Numbered from the stretch's first letter, positions 17,219 through 26,309 are shown. The stretch: DNA of 52,914 bases from an uncultured Methanobrevibacter sp. (GCF_937881195.1 NZ_CALGFC010000072.1:1-52914); one strand, 5' to 3'. Numbers and translations are program-made. Notes: a model not told the origin generated them from the letters alone.

Positions 17219-17281
17219 AATATACTCAAATAATTTCAATTTGAACTTTAATAATCATTATCTAAATAATTTGAGTATATT
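17219..17281. promoter_or_regulatory. 13-bp inverted repeat upstream of gdhA
   Basis: AATATACTCAAAT (17219-17231) and its exact complement ATTTGAGTATATT (17269-17281) are separated by 37 bases. The arms lie 31-93 bases upstream of the ATT start. Each arm contains a TATA-like core, so the element may overlap the promoter, act as a paired operator, or fold as a leader hairpin. It could also end the upstream gene. The sequence alone does not decide. Confidence 0.4.
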
Positions 17282-17512
17282 CTTTATTTTTAACTTTGTA
17301 TTATTCATTAATAAAATTTTACTTTATTATTAAATTAATTTTATTAATTAAATTAAGATAGATATTTATAAATAGTATAAATATATACATTATCTGAAAG
17401 TTTATTAATATGATTTTTCCTAATTTTATAAAAAAATGAATTTTTTGTTTTTAGAATAATAAATTAAATTAAGAAATTTATTAATTAATTTATTAATTCA
17501 TTAATTAATTTA

Positions 17513-18079
17513 TTAATTTGCAAATTTAACACCAAAATAATCTCCATATTTATTATTTGATGTATTATTATCATTAACAACTTTTTCAACACTTAAAATA
17601 TTAGGGAATCCACTGTTAAATCCATTTCTCCAACCATAATACTTAATTTTATATGTGCCATTAATTTTAAGCTTATTAAATACATCTCTCGTATTAAATT
17701 TATTAAATAAGAAATTCTCTTCATTAACGAAGCCCTCATTATCAGTCGTGATAAGCATTAATTGGTCAGCATTATCTATAACCATCATACCTTCATTATT
17801 ATATTTAATTCCTGCTTTAGGTTGCCATTCTTGAACAGTGATAATTTTTTCCTGGACAGATGGAACCTCATAAGCATAATGCCAATATACACTGCCAATA
17901 GGTAACATGATTGCAAGAACCACTATAAAAGCTAAACCTACACTAAGAATACCAAAAAATTTACTATCTTTCTTTTTCTTAACTATAAAACCTACAATTA
18001 TAGCTACAACTAATGGAATTACTATAAATATTCCAAACTGTATTAACCATCCTTCAAACCAATTCGGTGCTACAAACAT
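17513..18079 (-). CDS. Membrane protein of unknown function
   Basis: About 188 residues from ATG 18079. A GTG at 18100 would add seven residues, and the start is uncertain. Two membrane segments are evident: WLIQFGIFIVIPLVVAIIVGF and FFGILSVGLAFIVVLAIML, separated by a lysine-rich cytoplasmic loop (VKKKKDSK). The remaining 120 residues look extracellular, with VQEKIITVQEWQPKAGI and the segment INGTYKIKYYGWRNGFNSGFPN, which could be a small beta-barrel. No family is recognised. It ends 325 bases before gdhA and starts about 70 bases after the end of the exonuclease III gene, so it may be cotranscribed with that gene. Confidence 0.6.
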   Translation of the reverse strand: MFVAPNWFEGWLIQFGIFIVIPLVVAIIVGFIVKKKKDSKFFGILSVGLAFIVVLAIMLPIGSVYWHYAYEVPSVQEKIITVQEWQPKAGIKYNNEGMMVIDNADQLMLITTDNEGFVNEENFLFNKFNTRDVFNKLKINGTYKIKYYGWRNGFNSGFPNILSVEKVVNDNNTSNNKYGDYFGVKFAN

Positions 18080-18147
18080 ATAATCAATCCTAATTATCAC
18101 AAATGTATTTTACTTCAATTATTCGAATTATTTATTACTTTAGAATA

Positions 18148-18921
18148 CTAAATTTCAATATTCAATCCAATTGGACAATGATCTGATCCCATTACATCAG
18201 AAAGAATATAGCTATCAATTACATTATCTTTAAATTCTTCATTTACAAAGAAATAATCAAGTCTCCATCCAACATTACGGTCTCTTGCTCTTGTTCGGTA
18301 GCTCCACCAAGTATATTGCTCTGGTTGGCCATTAAACATTCTAAATGTATCCACATAACCATTATCTAAAAATTTATCTATCCATTCACGTTCAATTGGC
18401 ATGAAACCTGAAACTTTCTCGTTTTCTTTAGGCCTAGCTATATCTATTGGTTTGTGTGCAGTGTTTAAGTCACCACATATCACCAGATTATTTCCTTCAT
18501 CACGTAGATTATTACTGTAGTCTAAAAATGTATCATAAAACTCAAGTTTAAATTGCAGGCGGTCCTCCCCCATACCACCATTAGGCCAATATAGATTTAA
18601 TAATATAAAATCATCAAAATCAAATCTTTGAAATCTCCCTTCATGATCAAATTTATCAATACCCATATCCATAGCTGTTTCTTTTGGTTTTAAAGTTGAA
18701 TATGTAGCTACACCACTATAACCCTTTCTTTCTGCAGGATTAAAATAGCTATTATAACCATCAATGTGTTTTAGTTTACGAGGTAGTTGTTCGACTTGAG
18801 CTTTAATTTCTTGAATACATAATATATCAGGTTTAGAACTAGAAAACCAATCTAAAAAGCCTTTTTTTGCTACTGCACGAATTCCATTTACATTCCATGA
18901 AATTAAATTAATCTTTGTAAT
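18148..18921 (-). CDS. xth: Exodeoxyribonuclease III, probable ATT start
   Basis: A 257-residue AP endonuclease/3'-exonuclease of the ExoIII family. The N-terminus reads ITKINLISWNVNGIRA, followed by ILCIQEIKAQ (metal-binding Glu), YSGVATYS, the catalytic CGDLNTAHKPID and the terminal MGSDHCPIGL with the catalytic Asp-His. It takes part in repair of abasic sites. The first conventional start codon is at 18672 and would delete the Asn and Glu metal ligands, leaving a dead 174-residue fragment. In frame upstream, the only plausible initiation codon between the stop at 18937 and the conserved core is ATT 18921. It lies seven bases after a strong GGAGG (18933-18929), the spacing used by S17e with ATG. 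Confidence 0.9.
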   Translation of the reverse strand: MTKINLISWNVNGIRAVAKKGFLDWFSSSKPDILCIQEIKAQVEQLPRKLKHIDGYNSYFNPAERKGYSGVATYSTLKPKETAMDMGIDKFDHEGRFQRFDFDDFILLNLYWPNGGMGEDRLQFKLEFYDTFLDYSNNLRDEGNNLVICGDLNTAHKPIDIARPKENEKVSGFMPIEREWIDKFLDNGYVDTFRMFNGQPEQYTWWSYRTRARDRNVGWRLDYFFVNEEFKDNVIDSYILSDVMGSDHCPIGLNIEI

Positions 18922-18933
18922 AGAAACTCCTCC
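18919..18933 (-). promoter_or_regulatory. GGAGG Shine-Dalgarno and ATT start of exonuclease III
   Basis: The minus strand reads GGAGGAGTTTCTATT. The spacing equals that of GGAGGAAATATTATG at the S17e gene in this window, with only the last base of the start codon changed. Confidence 0.65.
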
Positions 18934-19371
18934 ATATTATTATAAAATAAAATTAAAATATTCTCAATAATAATGATAATAAAGAATAATAAGATAATAA
19001 TAATTATAATAATAATAATAATAGATAAAATTATTATATAAAATTTATTATTTATTAATAAAATATTTAAATATTATCATGTTTTGATAAAATATAATCT
19101 AAATTAAAAATAATATAAATTAGAAAATATATGAATTATCTATAAAATAAATAATAATAAATAATTAAAAAATAATTAAAAAAATAGTTATTATAATTAT
19201 ATAAAAAATAGATACAATTAGAAAATTAATTAAAAAAATAGTTATTATAATTATATAAAAAATAGATACAATTAGAAAATTAATTAAAAAAATATTTACA
19301 AAAAATAGTTATATGTAATTATATAAAAAATAGAATTAAAAATAAAAGAATATAATAATAGAAAAACAAAC
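18922..19371. other. Intergenic region with 54-bp tandem repeat
   Basis: No gene is seen in these 450 bases, which lie between the end of S17e and the start of exonuclease III (both minus strand). They include ATA/AAT runs near 18990-19025 and the tandem repeat described separately. Confidence 0.4.
19174..19296. repeat. 54-bp tandem repeat, about 2.3 copies
   Basis: The string AATTAAAAAAATA occurs at 19174, 19228 and 19282, exactly 54 bp apart, and the sequence between is the same in copies one and two. The unit contains ATTATATAAAAAATAG, which resembles a TATA box on the plus strand. It is non-coding and about 250 bp upstream of the exonuclease III start. Confidence 0.75.
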
Positions 19372-19569
19372 TTACATTTCAGCTTGTTGTTGTCTAACTA
19401 ATCTAGTAATATATCCAGCTATTTTATTTCTTAAATGTTTTGTACTTACTGTTGATTTTTCAGCAACTAATTTTTTATTTTCATCAAAATCAGTAGTAAA
19501 AACACCTTGATGAATTTCAATGAGTTCTTTTGAAGTCCTTTTTACAAATGAAGTTCTAATATTTCCCAT
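19372..19569 (-). CDS. rps17e: Ribosomal protein S17e
   Basis: A 65-residue protein recognised by MGNIRTSFVKRTSKELIE, the basic block VSTKHLRNKIAGYITRL and a length close to archaeal S17e. It belongs to the small ribosomal subunit and is found in Archaea and eukaryotes but not Bacteria. The start has a strong GGAGGAAATATT-ATG. The gene begins 11 bases after the chorismate mutase stop, so it is the third gene of the shikimate kinase operon. Confidence 0.95.
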   Translation of the reverse strand: MGNIRTSFVKRTSKELIEIHQGVFTTDFDENKKLVAEKSTVSTKHLRNKIAGYITRLVRQQQAEM

Positions 19570-19580
19570 AATATTTCCTC

Positions 19581-19922
19581 CTATAAATTTTTATCGATAA
19601 TCTTTTTTTGTTCAGATTTACTTAAACTTGTTAATATATTCACAATTTCAATGATAGAATTTTTAGTATTTTCATTCAAATTCTTTTCATTAGCTATTTT
19701 TACTATTTTTTCATAGATAAGCTTTTCCCTTGACTCATCATATATTTCCATATTTAAAGCTATTTTAGCCATAACAATATCTTTAGCTAATGAAGTTCTT
19801 TTTTGAATTAAATCTATTAATTCATAATCAATATTATCAATTTCTTCTCTGGAACTTTTAAGAATTTCTTTTGAACTTTCTAAGTCCTTAAATCTTTCTT
19901 TATTTAATGATTGATGTTCCAA
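19581..19922 (-). CDS. Chorismate mutase, AroQ type
   Basis: A 113-residue all-helical enzyme converting chorismate to prephenate for phenylalanine and tyrosine. The AroQ pattern is visible: SREEIDNIDYELIDLIQKRTSLAKDIVMAK, with R-x-x-I-D and the active-site lysine, followed by YDESREKLIYEKI. The start is TTG 19922, eight bases after GAGGT; no closer ATG exists. It overlaps the 3' end of the shikimate kinase gene by 23 bases, which suggests translational coupling. A single-domain mutase, not fused to prephenate dehydratase or dehydrogenase, is usual in methanogens. Confidence 0.88.
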   Translation of the reverse strand: MEHQSLNKERFKDLESSKEILKSSREEIDNIDYELIDLIQKRTSLAKDIVMAKIALNMEIYDESREKLIYEKIVKIANEKNLNENTKNSIIEIVNILTSLSKSEQKKIIDKNL

Positions 19923-20808
19923 GATTATCTACCTCAGTTTCAATAATTATTCCAGAATCAGCATAAGAATTCCAAATATCTTTAATATCATCTTTAGATT
20001 TATCATCAACAATAGCTACATAAGAAGAACCAGTTCCCGAAAGTCCAGAAGCAATAGCCCCAGCACTTAAGGCATCAATAGCTATTTTAGTATCAAAACC
20101 TAAAGCATTAGAATACAATATTCCATTTAAGTTTAAAGCAGTGTAATATTCTTTTTGACTTGCTTTTTCAAATGCTATTTCAACTAATGGAGCTAAAAGC
20201 TTCATCCTATCTACATCAGAATTTGCAGTCATTGAATCTATGTTTGGCATATATATTAATAGTTTATGGTTATCCATTTTTTCCTTAATTAAAATTTTGC
20301 GATTTATATTATCAGTAACAGTGACTCCTCCAAAATAAGAAGCTGTTGCATCATCAAATGCCCCAGTAATAGTTACTCCTGCTTCAAGAGATGAATCAAT
20401 AGCCAAATTAATAATTTCTAAATCATTCATCGGCTTTTTATCAAATTCATTAGAAATTAACTCAGAAGTTGCTAAAGTAACTGCATTTGAAAGTGCACTA
20501 CTACTTGAAAGACCAGAAGCGGGAGGTAAATTGGATTTAGTTGAAATTTCAACACCAATAATTCCTTCATTCCCATTTAAATTTTCTGATTCTTCATTAA
20601 ATGAAATCCCATAATGATTAAAAACATTTCGAGCACAAATTTCCATAAGAGTAGTATCAATGTCTAAGTCCGGAGATGATTTAATCCCTGAATCAATGAT
20701 TTTAACTTCAGCCAAAATATCTAAATTAATACCAAATGCAGAACCTGAACCAGTCGCAATAGCATTTACAATAGTCGCAGAACCTGGAGATCGAGCAATT
20801 TTTTTCAT
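19900..20808 (-). CDS. Shikimate kinase, archaeal GHMP type
   Basis: A 302-residue enzyme that phosphorylates shikimate in the aromatic amino acid pathway. It belongs to the GHMP kinase superfamily rather than the P-loop AroK family of Bacteria. Visible motifs are ARSPGSATIVNAIATGSG at the N-terminus, the ATP-binding PPASGLSSSSALSNA and the late glycine motif LSGTGSSYVAIV. I chose ATG 20808 (MKKIARSPG) over an ATG at 20853, because TTTTGGTG lies just before it and the extra 15 residues are hydrophobic and unconserved in appearance. It is the first gene of the operon with chorismate mutase and S17e. Confidence 0.9.
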   Translation of the reverse strand: MKKIARSPGSATIVNAIATGSGSAFGINLDILAEVKIIDSGIKSSPDLDIDTTLMEICARNVFNHYGISFNEESENLNGNEGIIGVEISTKSNLPPASGLSSSSALSNAVTLATSELISNEFDKKPMNDLEIINLAIDSSLEAGVTITGAFDDATASYFGGVTVTDNINRKILIKEKMDNHKLLIYMPNIDSMTANSDVDRMKLLAPLVEIAFEKASQKEYYTALNLNGILYSNALGFDTKIAIDALSAGAIASGLSGTGSSYVAIVDDKSKDDIKDIWNSYADSGIIIETEVDNLGTSIIK

Positions 20809-21283
20809 TAAAACACCAAAAAAGATAAGATATAACTGATTAAATATATTCATTACTATTTATAAATATCATTAGAATTAATAATTTACTGCTTAATTAT
20901 AATTAATATTTAATAGTATATAAACCTGATTAAATATTATAAACCCATTTCGATTACATTTAAATTCATTTAAATATGTAAAACTCCTTTTAACCACACA
21001 AAAACTAAAGAAAAATATAGAAAAATATAGAAAAATAATAAAATAGGTATTATTTTTCAAGAAAAATTTATATAATTAAATGAATATATAATTATAGACA
21101 AAATATTGATTTAGTATCTAAATATAAAAGTATAATCTTAATTTTAATTTAGTATCCAAATATAAAAGTACAAATTAAATATTGATATTAATAACAAATT
21201 ATTTACTTTTGAATATCGATATTAATATAAATTATTTACTTATATCAAAATTATTTAGATATAATATATAAATATGTGATAAA
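20809..21283. other. Divergent promoter region with two pairs of direct repeats
   Basis: This region lies between the shikimate kinase operon (minus) and sppA (plus). TTAGTATCNAAATATAAAAGTA occurs at 21111 and 21149 (38 bp apart). GATATTAATA...AAATTATTTACTT occurs near 21184 and 21216. The second pair flanks AATATCGATATT, a 12-bp palindrome at about 21210-21221. These pairs are candidate regulatory sites; no gene or RNA is seen. Confidence 0.45.
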
Positions 21284-22102
21284 ATGGAAAAAAAGACAAA
21301 ATATTTCACATTAGGAATATTAGGCGGATTTGGTATAGTAGCTATAGTAATAGCTATTTTAATGTTTATTCCATTAGTTTCAATGGTTACTGGACCTAAT
21401 ACTGTAGCAGTCATACCCGTTGTTGGTGAAATTGGTTATGGTGCAAGTAGTGAGAATTTAACTGTAGCTAATCCTGATGTATTTAGTAAAATGATGGATG
21501 AAGCTAACAATGACCCAAGTGTAGGAGCAATAGTTCTCGATATTAACAGTCCAGGAGGGAGTCCTGTTGCTGGAGAGGAAATGCTTGAAAAAGTTAATAG
21601 CTCTAAAAAGCCAGTTATTGCTAGAATAAGTGATACTGGTGCTTCAGCTGCTTATATGGTAGCTAGTGGAGCTGATGAAATTGTTGCTAGTCCTTCTTCA
21701 TGGGTTGGAAGTATAGGAGTAATATTAACACTAAGTGATTTATCTGAATATTATAATAAACAAGGCATAGATATCTATTCTATTACTGGTGGAAAATATA
21801 AAGACATGGGAGCAGATTATAGAAATTTAACAAGTGAAGAAAAAAATATGCTCCAGACAATGATTGATGAACAATATGACTATTTTATAAAAGTTGTAGC
21901 TCAAAACAGGCATTTAAGTGTAGATTATGTAAAAAAAATAGCTGAAGGAAGGCCTTATACTGGCCAACAAGGACTTAATATTAGTTTAGTTGATCGTCTA
22001 GGTGGAAAAGATTATGCTATTGATTTAGCTGCAAACAAGTCCAATATGAGTTATTATAATGTTATAGATTATGGCACAGGATTTGGATTTCTAGGTATTT
22101 AA
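21284..22102 (+). CDS. sppA: Signal peptide peptidase SppA
   Basis: A 272-residue membrane-bound serine protease of family S49 that degrades leftover signal peptides. One transmembrane segment spans about residues 9-35, with the catalytic domain outside. The Ser-Lys dyad is visible: Ser121 in DTGASAAYMVASGA and Lys173 in GGKYKDMGAD. The 52-residue distance equals that of known short SppA enzymes. LDINSPGGSP is the oxyanion-hole glycine motif. The start is ATG after GTGATAAA. The gene is transcribed alone; an AlkC-like gene follows after 192 bases. Confidence 0.92.
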   Translation: MEKKTKYFTLGILGGFGIVAIVIAILMFIPLVSMVTGPNTVAVIPVVGEIGYGASSENLTVANPDVFSKMMDEANNDPSVGAIVLDINSPGGSPVAGEEMLEKVNSSKKPVIARISDTGASAAYMVASGADEIVASPSSWVGSIGVILTLSDLSEYYNKQGIDIYSITGGKYKDMGADYRNLTSEEKNMLQTMIDEQYDYFIKVVAQNRHLSVDYVKKIAEGRPYTGQQGLNISLVDRLGGKDYAIDLAANKSNMSYYNVIDYGTGFGFLGI

Positions 22103-22294
22103 TAAATTTAAATTGTTTTAAAATAAATTACCTCAAAAATAAAAATTAGTTAAATTTAGAATCATCTAAGTTTAGAAATTAGCTAACTTTAGAAATTAGC
22201 CAGATTTAAGATTTGTCTAACTTTAAAAATTAGCTAATTGAAATATTCTTATTAATATTAACAAATATCAAAATATATTTTAAATAGGAAACAT

Positions 22295-23107
22295 ATGAAA
22301 ATAGAAAATAGGAAAGGAGCTAAAAATAGAAAAGAAGTTCCAAAGGAAGTTAAAAACCTTTTAAATGAGGGAAAAATTTCAACAGTAAATCTAGTAGAAG
22401 GATTAGTCATTGACCAGGAAAAATTACTAGAAAATGTTTTAATAGATATGGGTTCTGAAAAATACATCATTAAATGTAAAAAATCAATTGAGGATTTGAA
22501 TAAAAAAACATACACCAAACTCACTTCTACTATTGGAAAAAGTTTACTAATAGAATTAAAAGAAAATAATGATACTAGAACATTTAAGTTACTTGTTAAT
22601 CATGAATCAGATACTGTAAGATCATGGGCAACAAATATAATTGGATTTGACGATGAAAAAACTACAAGTGAAAAATTTGAATGTATAAAACAATTTGTTA
22701 GTGATAGTCATTTTGGTGTTCGTGAAAATGCTTGGATGGCAATGCGAGAAACAATATCAAATAATTTAGAAGATTCAATAAATATATTATCAAAATGGAG
22801 CAAAAGTAAAGATTTAAATCTTAGAAGATTTGCAAGTGAATCAACAAGACCTCGTGGTGTATGGACAAAACATATAAAAGAATTAAAAGAAAACCCAGAA
22901 TTAGGACTACCTATATTAGAACCCTTAAAATCAGATGAAGAAGTTTATGTTCAAAATAGTGTAGGTAATTGGTTAAATGATGCAAGTAAGTCTAAAACTC
23001 AATGGGTTAAAGATATTTGTGAAGAATGGATAAATGAATCCCCTACAAAAGAAACAAAACAAATAATAAAAAGAGGTTTAAGAACTATTAAGAAGAATGA
23101 AAAGTAG
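22295..23107 (+). CDS. AlkC/AlkD-like HEAT-repeat DNA glycosylase family protein
   Basis: A 270-residue protein. From about residue 80 it shows short helical HEAT-like repeats. The signature RRFASESTRPRGVWTKHIKEL is followed by LEPLKSDEEVYVQNSVGNWLNDASK, a pattern typical of the AlkC branch of DNA alkylation-repeat proteins that remove 3-methyladenine. The first 75 residues are lysine-rich and look unrelated to the repeats; they may bind nucleic acid or be lineage-specific. Whether this protein is catalytic cannot be told from sequence alone. AGGAAACAT precedes the ATG. The gene is convergent with pcm across a 285-base spacer that contains an AAT microsatellite. Confidence 0.7.
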   Translation: MKIENRKGAKNRKEVPKEVKNLLNEGKISTVNLVEGLVIDQEKLLENVLIDMGSEKYIIKCKKSIEDLNKKTYTKLTSTIGKSLLIELKENNDTRTFKLLVNHESDTVRSWATNIIGFDDEKTTSEKFECIKQFVSDSHFGVRENAWMAMRETISNNLEDSINILSKWSKSKDLNLRRFASESTRPRGVWTKHIKELKENPELGLPILEPLKSDEEVYVQNSVGNWLNDASKSKTQWVKDICEEWINESPTKETKQIIKRGLRTIKKNEK

Positions 23108-23179
23108 AAAAATATGAAAAAAATTCAAATATATTATAAAATATGAGTTAATAAAAAATAAAATATTCAAATTATATTA

Positions 23180-23210
23180 AATAATAATAATAATAATAAT
23201 AGTAATAATA
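23180..23210. repeat. AAT trinucleotide microsatellite
   Basis: About ten nearly perfect AAT units with one interruption (AGTAAT) in the spacer between the convergent AlkC-like and pcm genes. It is non-coding. Confidence 0.7.
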
Positions 23211-23392
23211 GATTTACATCTCTAATTGAAGAATTATATCTCTAATTTTAATTTTTTATTTTAATTTTTAATTAAATAATATTTTCTTTTATAATATAAT
23301 AATTAATTTCTTTTAAATATTCTATTTATCAATAATATTATAATTTATTTAATAATCAAATAATATTATTATTTTTATTATAAAATACATAA

Positions 23393-24049
23393 TTATTTCT
23401 CAGACCAACCATATTTACCAATCATTGGAACAAAAACAACTTCTCCTAATGATTTTTCTATAAATTTATTTTCAGATTCTTTAAAGATACAAATAAGGTC
23501 TTGAAAATCAGACTTATCTCCAATGGGGATTAATAATCTACCCCCAACTTTAAGTTGTTTCTTTAAGGATTCAGGAACATATGGATTTCCCGCAGTTCCA
23601 TAAATCCTATCATAAGGCCCTCCTTTTTCATAACCTAAAGTACCATCTCCAATAATTACATCAACACTCTTTTCATATCCATTTCTTTTAAGATTATTAA
23701 TTGCAGTTTTAGCAAGAGATTCTATTCGTTCTATACTATAAACATGCCCCTTTTTATTCATAACTTCAGAAATAACAGCTGCATTATATCCAAATCCAGT
23801 TCCAATTTCCAAAATATTCATTCCATCCTTAATTTCCAATTTTTCACAAATAAATGCTACCATATGAGGTGCTGAAATGGTTTGACCTTTAGATAAAGGT
23901 AATGGCCGATCCAAATAAGCATATTTTTTCATGTTTTTTGGGATAAATTCTTCTCTTTCAACTGTCTCCATAGCTTTTTTAACTTTTTCTGATTGTATAT
24001 AGCCATTTTTTAAAAGATTTTCAATCAAAATCTTTTTTTCATCTATCAT
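23393..24049 (-). CDS. pcm: Protein-L-isoaspartate O-methyltransferase
   Basis: A 218-residue SAM-dependent repair enzyme that methylates L-isoaspartyl residues so that damaged proteins can be restored. Family features are the early REEFIP, the loop DRPLPLSKGQTISAPHMVA, SAM motif I LEIGTGFGYNAA, the acidic YSIERIESL, GDGTLGYEKGGPYDRI and the final GRLLIPIG...VVFVPMIGKYGW. The length is normal for archaeal Pcm. AAGGATATG lies upstream of the ATG. It is a single gene, with Hel308 following about 180 bases upstream on the same strand. Confidence 0.93.
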   Translation of the reverse strand: MIDEKKILIENLLKNGYIQSEKVKKAMETVEREEFIPKNMKKYAYLDRPLPLSKGQTISAPHMVAFICEKLEIKDGMNILEIGTGFGYNAAVISEVMNKKGHVYSIERIESLAKTAINNLKRNGYEKSVDVIIGDGTLGYEKGGPYDRIYGTAGNPYVPESLKKQLKVGGRLLIPIGDKSDFQDLICIFKESENKFIEKSLGEVVFVPMIGKYGWSEK

Positions 24050-24230
24050 TGTTTCATATCCTTTTATTAGCTAAATTATATATTATTTAATGGATTAATT
24101 TATTATTTAATAAATTAAGAGGATTTTTTATAGAATAACTCCTATAAAAATAATCCTATATTAATACCATAATTAAAAAGTTAATACCCTAATTAAAAAT
24201 TATAAAAATAATCAGTCATTAATTTACTAA

Positions 24231-26309
24231 TCAAACATTATAATTTTCTGAAAAAATTTTTATTTTTTCAGCTAACTTTGGACCTATACCTTCTACTTTT
24301 TGAAATTGTTTTTCAGAATAAGGCCTTAAGTCTTCGCCAAAAGTATTTACTAATGCCCTAGCTCTTTTTCTTCCAAGACGTTTAACTCCAATAACAAGAG
24401 AAATTAATTCTTCTTTTACACCATAATAAAGTCTTGCAGAGATATAATCTAAATCCTTAGAATGATTATATTTTCCTATAGCTTCAAAAATATTTTTAAG
24501 GAATTTAACAAGAAGTGAAGCTTCATAAGCAGAACGGCGTGTAGATGCCGAATAAACATTGTAAGCATTCTCAATTTCATACTCATTTCTTTCATTAATC
24601 CATTCAATTAGAGCAACAGTTGTAGCTTCAGGATTTCCAATATTGACTGCAAATAATCCCTTTTCAGCCATCATTTCTCTTACAGGTTCTTTACTTTTTC
24701 TACTTTTAAAAGAAATCAATGGCAAATCAGGAGTAGAAGAAAGATGATAAATGAGTTGATTTAAATCGATTTCTTCAACTTGTAATGCATATTCTTTCAG
24801 TTTAACAGCAGTTTCAACAGCATAGTTTGATTTAGCTATTATATTTCCAAAAGGAGTAGCATTTAATCCACTAGGAGTAGCTTGTATAATCCCATTTTTG
24901 AGTAAGAATTCTAATGCAGACTCTATTTCAAATTTTAATGATTCATCAGCAAAAAGAGCCATTGAATCATTATTATTCATTTGATAACCATAAAATGTCA
25001 TTTTGAAAAAATCCTGTATTTCTTCAGGAGTTTTTGATAAATTTGAAGCAATTTGAGCTATAATTTGTTTATATATAGCATCCTTATTTTCAATTAGTTT
25101 AGAATTAGTAGTTTCAACATCCCCATTAACATACCTTTCTTGTAAATCATATGCCTCATCTAATGATTTAGCTATTAAATATGAAAATCCTTCATCATCA
25201 TATTGAGGCCTTCCAGCTCTTCCAGACATTTGTTCATAGTCAAAAACAGGAATAGCTTGCGGTCCTTGAGAAGTCCATCGAGTATAGTCCCTTATAATTA
25301 CAGACCTTGAAGGCAAATTTACACCATACATTAAACTAGGAGTAGCTGCAATCATCAGGAGATTACCTGCCCTGAATTCTTCTTCTATAATCTCTTTTTG
25401 TTCATTGAAAAGACCTGCGTGATGGAAAGCAGCCCCATTTTCAGCAGATTCAGCTAATTTAAGACAAGTGGATGTTGGTCTTGATCCTTTCTTTTTTGGA
25501 ACCTCCAAAATAGATTCCGCCACTTCTTTAAATCTCTTCTTTTGATCTTTTGTTATTTTCCTTTTTATTTTACCTGAAACATAATTTGCTAAGCTTTCTG
25601 TAAATAATCTAGTTGAAACAAAACTCAAAGCTTGAGAATTATCTTCAATTGCCTTTTCGACAATTTTAACAACTACCTCATTTTTATTACTCGTATTAAA
25701 CATTTCAGTATTTAAGACTTCTTTTTTCAAGGGTACTGGTCGATAGTCATGTTCAACTATTTTAGCATCTAACCATCCTTCAATTTCCCCCATATTTTGT
25801 AATGTGGCAGATAATGCAACAATTCTAAGATTTGGATTAATTATTCTAGCCCTTGTAATCGCACATTCTAGAGTTGGTCCTCTAGAATACTCACCAATCA
25901 TATGAAACTCATCAAGAATTAAAGTATCTACATCCCGAAGTGTATCCCATGAAAAACGAGTCAATGCATCGAAAGATTCAAAAACCATTATAGATAAATC
26001 AGAAGCTCCTGGATGTTTTCCTACTTTTATTCCATGATCTTCAAATTTTTTAAATTCTTTAACTTTTTCATTTTGAATTGAAATTAAGGGTGCAGCATAA
26101 ACAGCTTTACCACCATTGAGTATAGATTTTAATGCTGCCATTACTCCTAAAACAGTTTTCCCACTAGCTGTGGGAATAGCTATCACATAGTTCTCTTTAT
26201 TTTCCAAATATCCAGAGTCAATAACATGTTTTTGAGCTGGGTTAAATTCTTTAATATAAGGATAACACTCATTGATGATTTTTTTAATTTCTTTAGGTAA
26301 AGTTTCCAT
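24231..26309 (-). CDS. hel308: Hel308-type DNA helicase
   Basis: A 692-residue superfamily 2 helicase of the Ski2-like group that acts on stalled replication forks in Archaea. Motif Q/I shows FNPAQ and AIPTASGKT with Lys51. Motif II is DEFH (133-136) rather than the more common DEVH, motif III is SATLQN, and motif VI is QMSGRAGRPQYDD. A winged-helix and ratchet region follows. The C-terminus has the helix-hairpin-helix pair typical of Hel308 (RLGRKRARALVNTF and KVEGIGPKLAEKI). The length is slightly below the usual 700-720. The upstream GATGGATTAAT-ATG supports the start. The gap to moaC is about 130 bases. Confidence 0.9.
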   Translation of the reverse strand: METLPKEIKKIINECYPYIKEFNPAQKHVIDSGYLENKENYVIAIPTASGKTVLGVMAALKSILNGGKAVYAAPLISIQNEKVKEFKKFEDHGIKVGKHPGASDLSIMVFESFDALTRFSWDTLRDVDTLILDEFHMIGEYSRGPTLECAITRARIINPNLRIVALSATLQNMGEIEGWLDAKIVEHDYRPVPLKKEVLNTEMFNTSNKNEVVVKIVEKAIEDNSQALSFVSTRLFTESLANYVSGKIKRKITKDQKKRFKEVAESILEVPKKKGSRPTSTCLKLAESAENGAAFHHAGLFNEQKEIIEEEFRAGNLLMIAATPSLMYGVNLPSRSVIIRDYTRWTSQGPQAIPVFDYEQMSGRAGRPQYDDEGFSYLIAKSLDEAYDLQERYVNGDVETTNSKLIENKDAIYKQIIAQIASNLSKTPEEIQDFFKMTFYGYQMNNNDSMALFADESLKFEIESALEFLLKNGIIQATPSGLNATPFGNIIAKSNYAVETAVKLKEYALQVEEIDLNQLIYHLSSTPDLPLISFKSRKSKEPVREMMAEKGLFAVNIGNPEATTVALIEWINERNEYEIENAYNVYSASTRRSAYEASLLVKFLKNIFEAIGKYNHSKDLDYISARLYYGVKEELISLVIGVKRLGRKRARALVNTFGEDLRPYSEKQFQKVEGIGPKLAEKIKIFSENYNV

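Noticed and set aside
18148..18672. Exonuclease III as a 174-residue truncated pseudogene
   Set aside because: The upstream frame is open and encodes the complete conserved N-terminus after a strong ribosome site; only the start codon is unusual.
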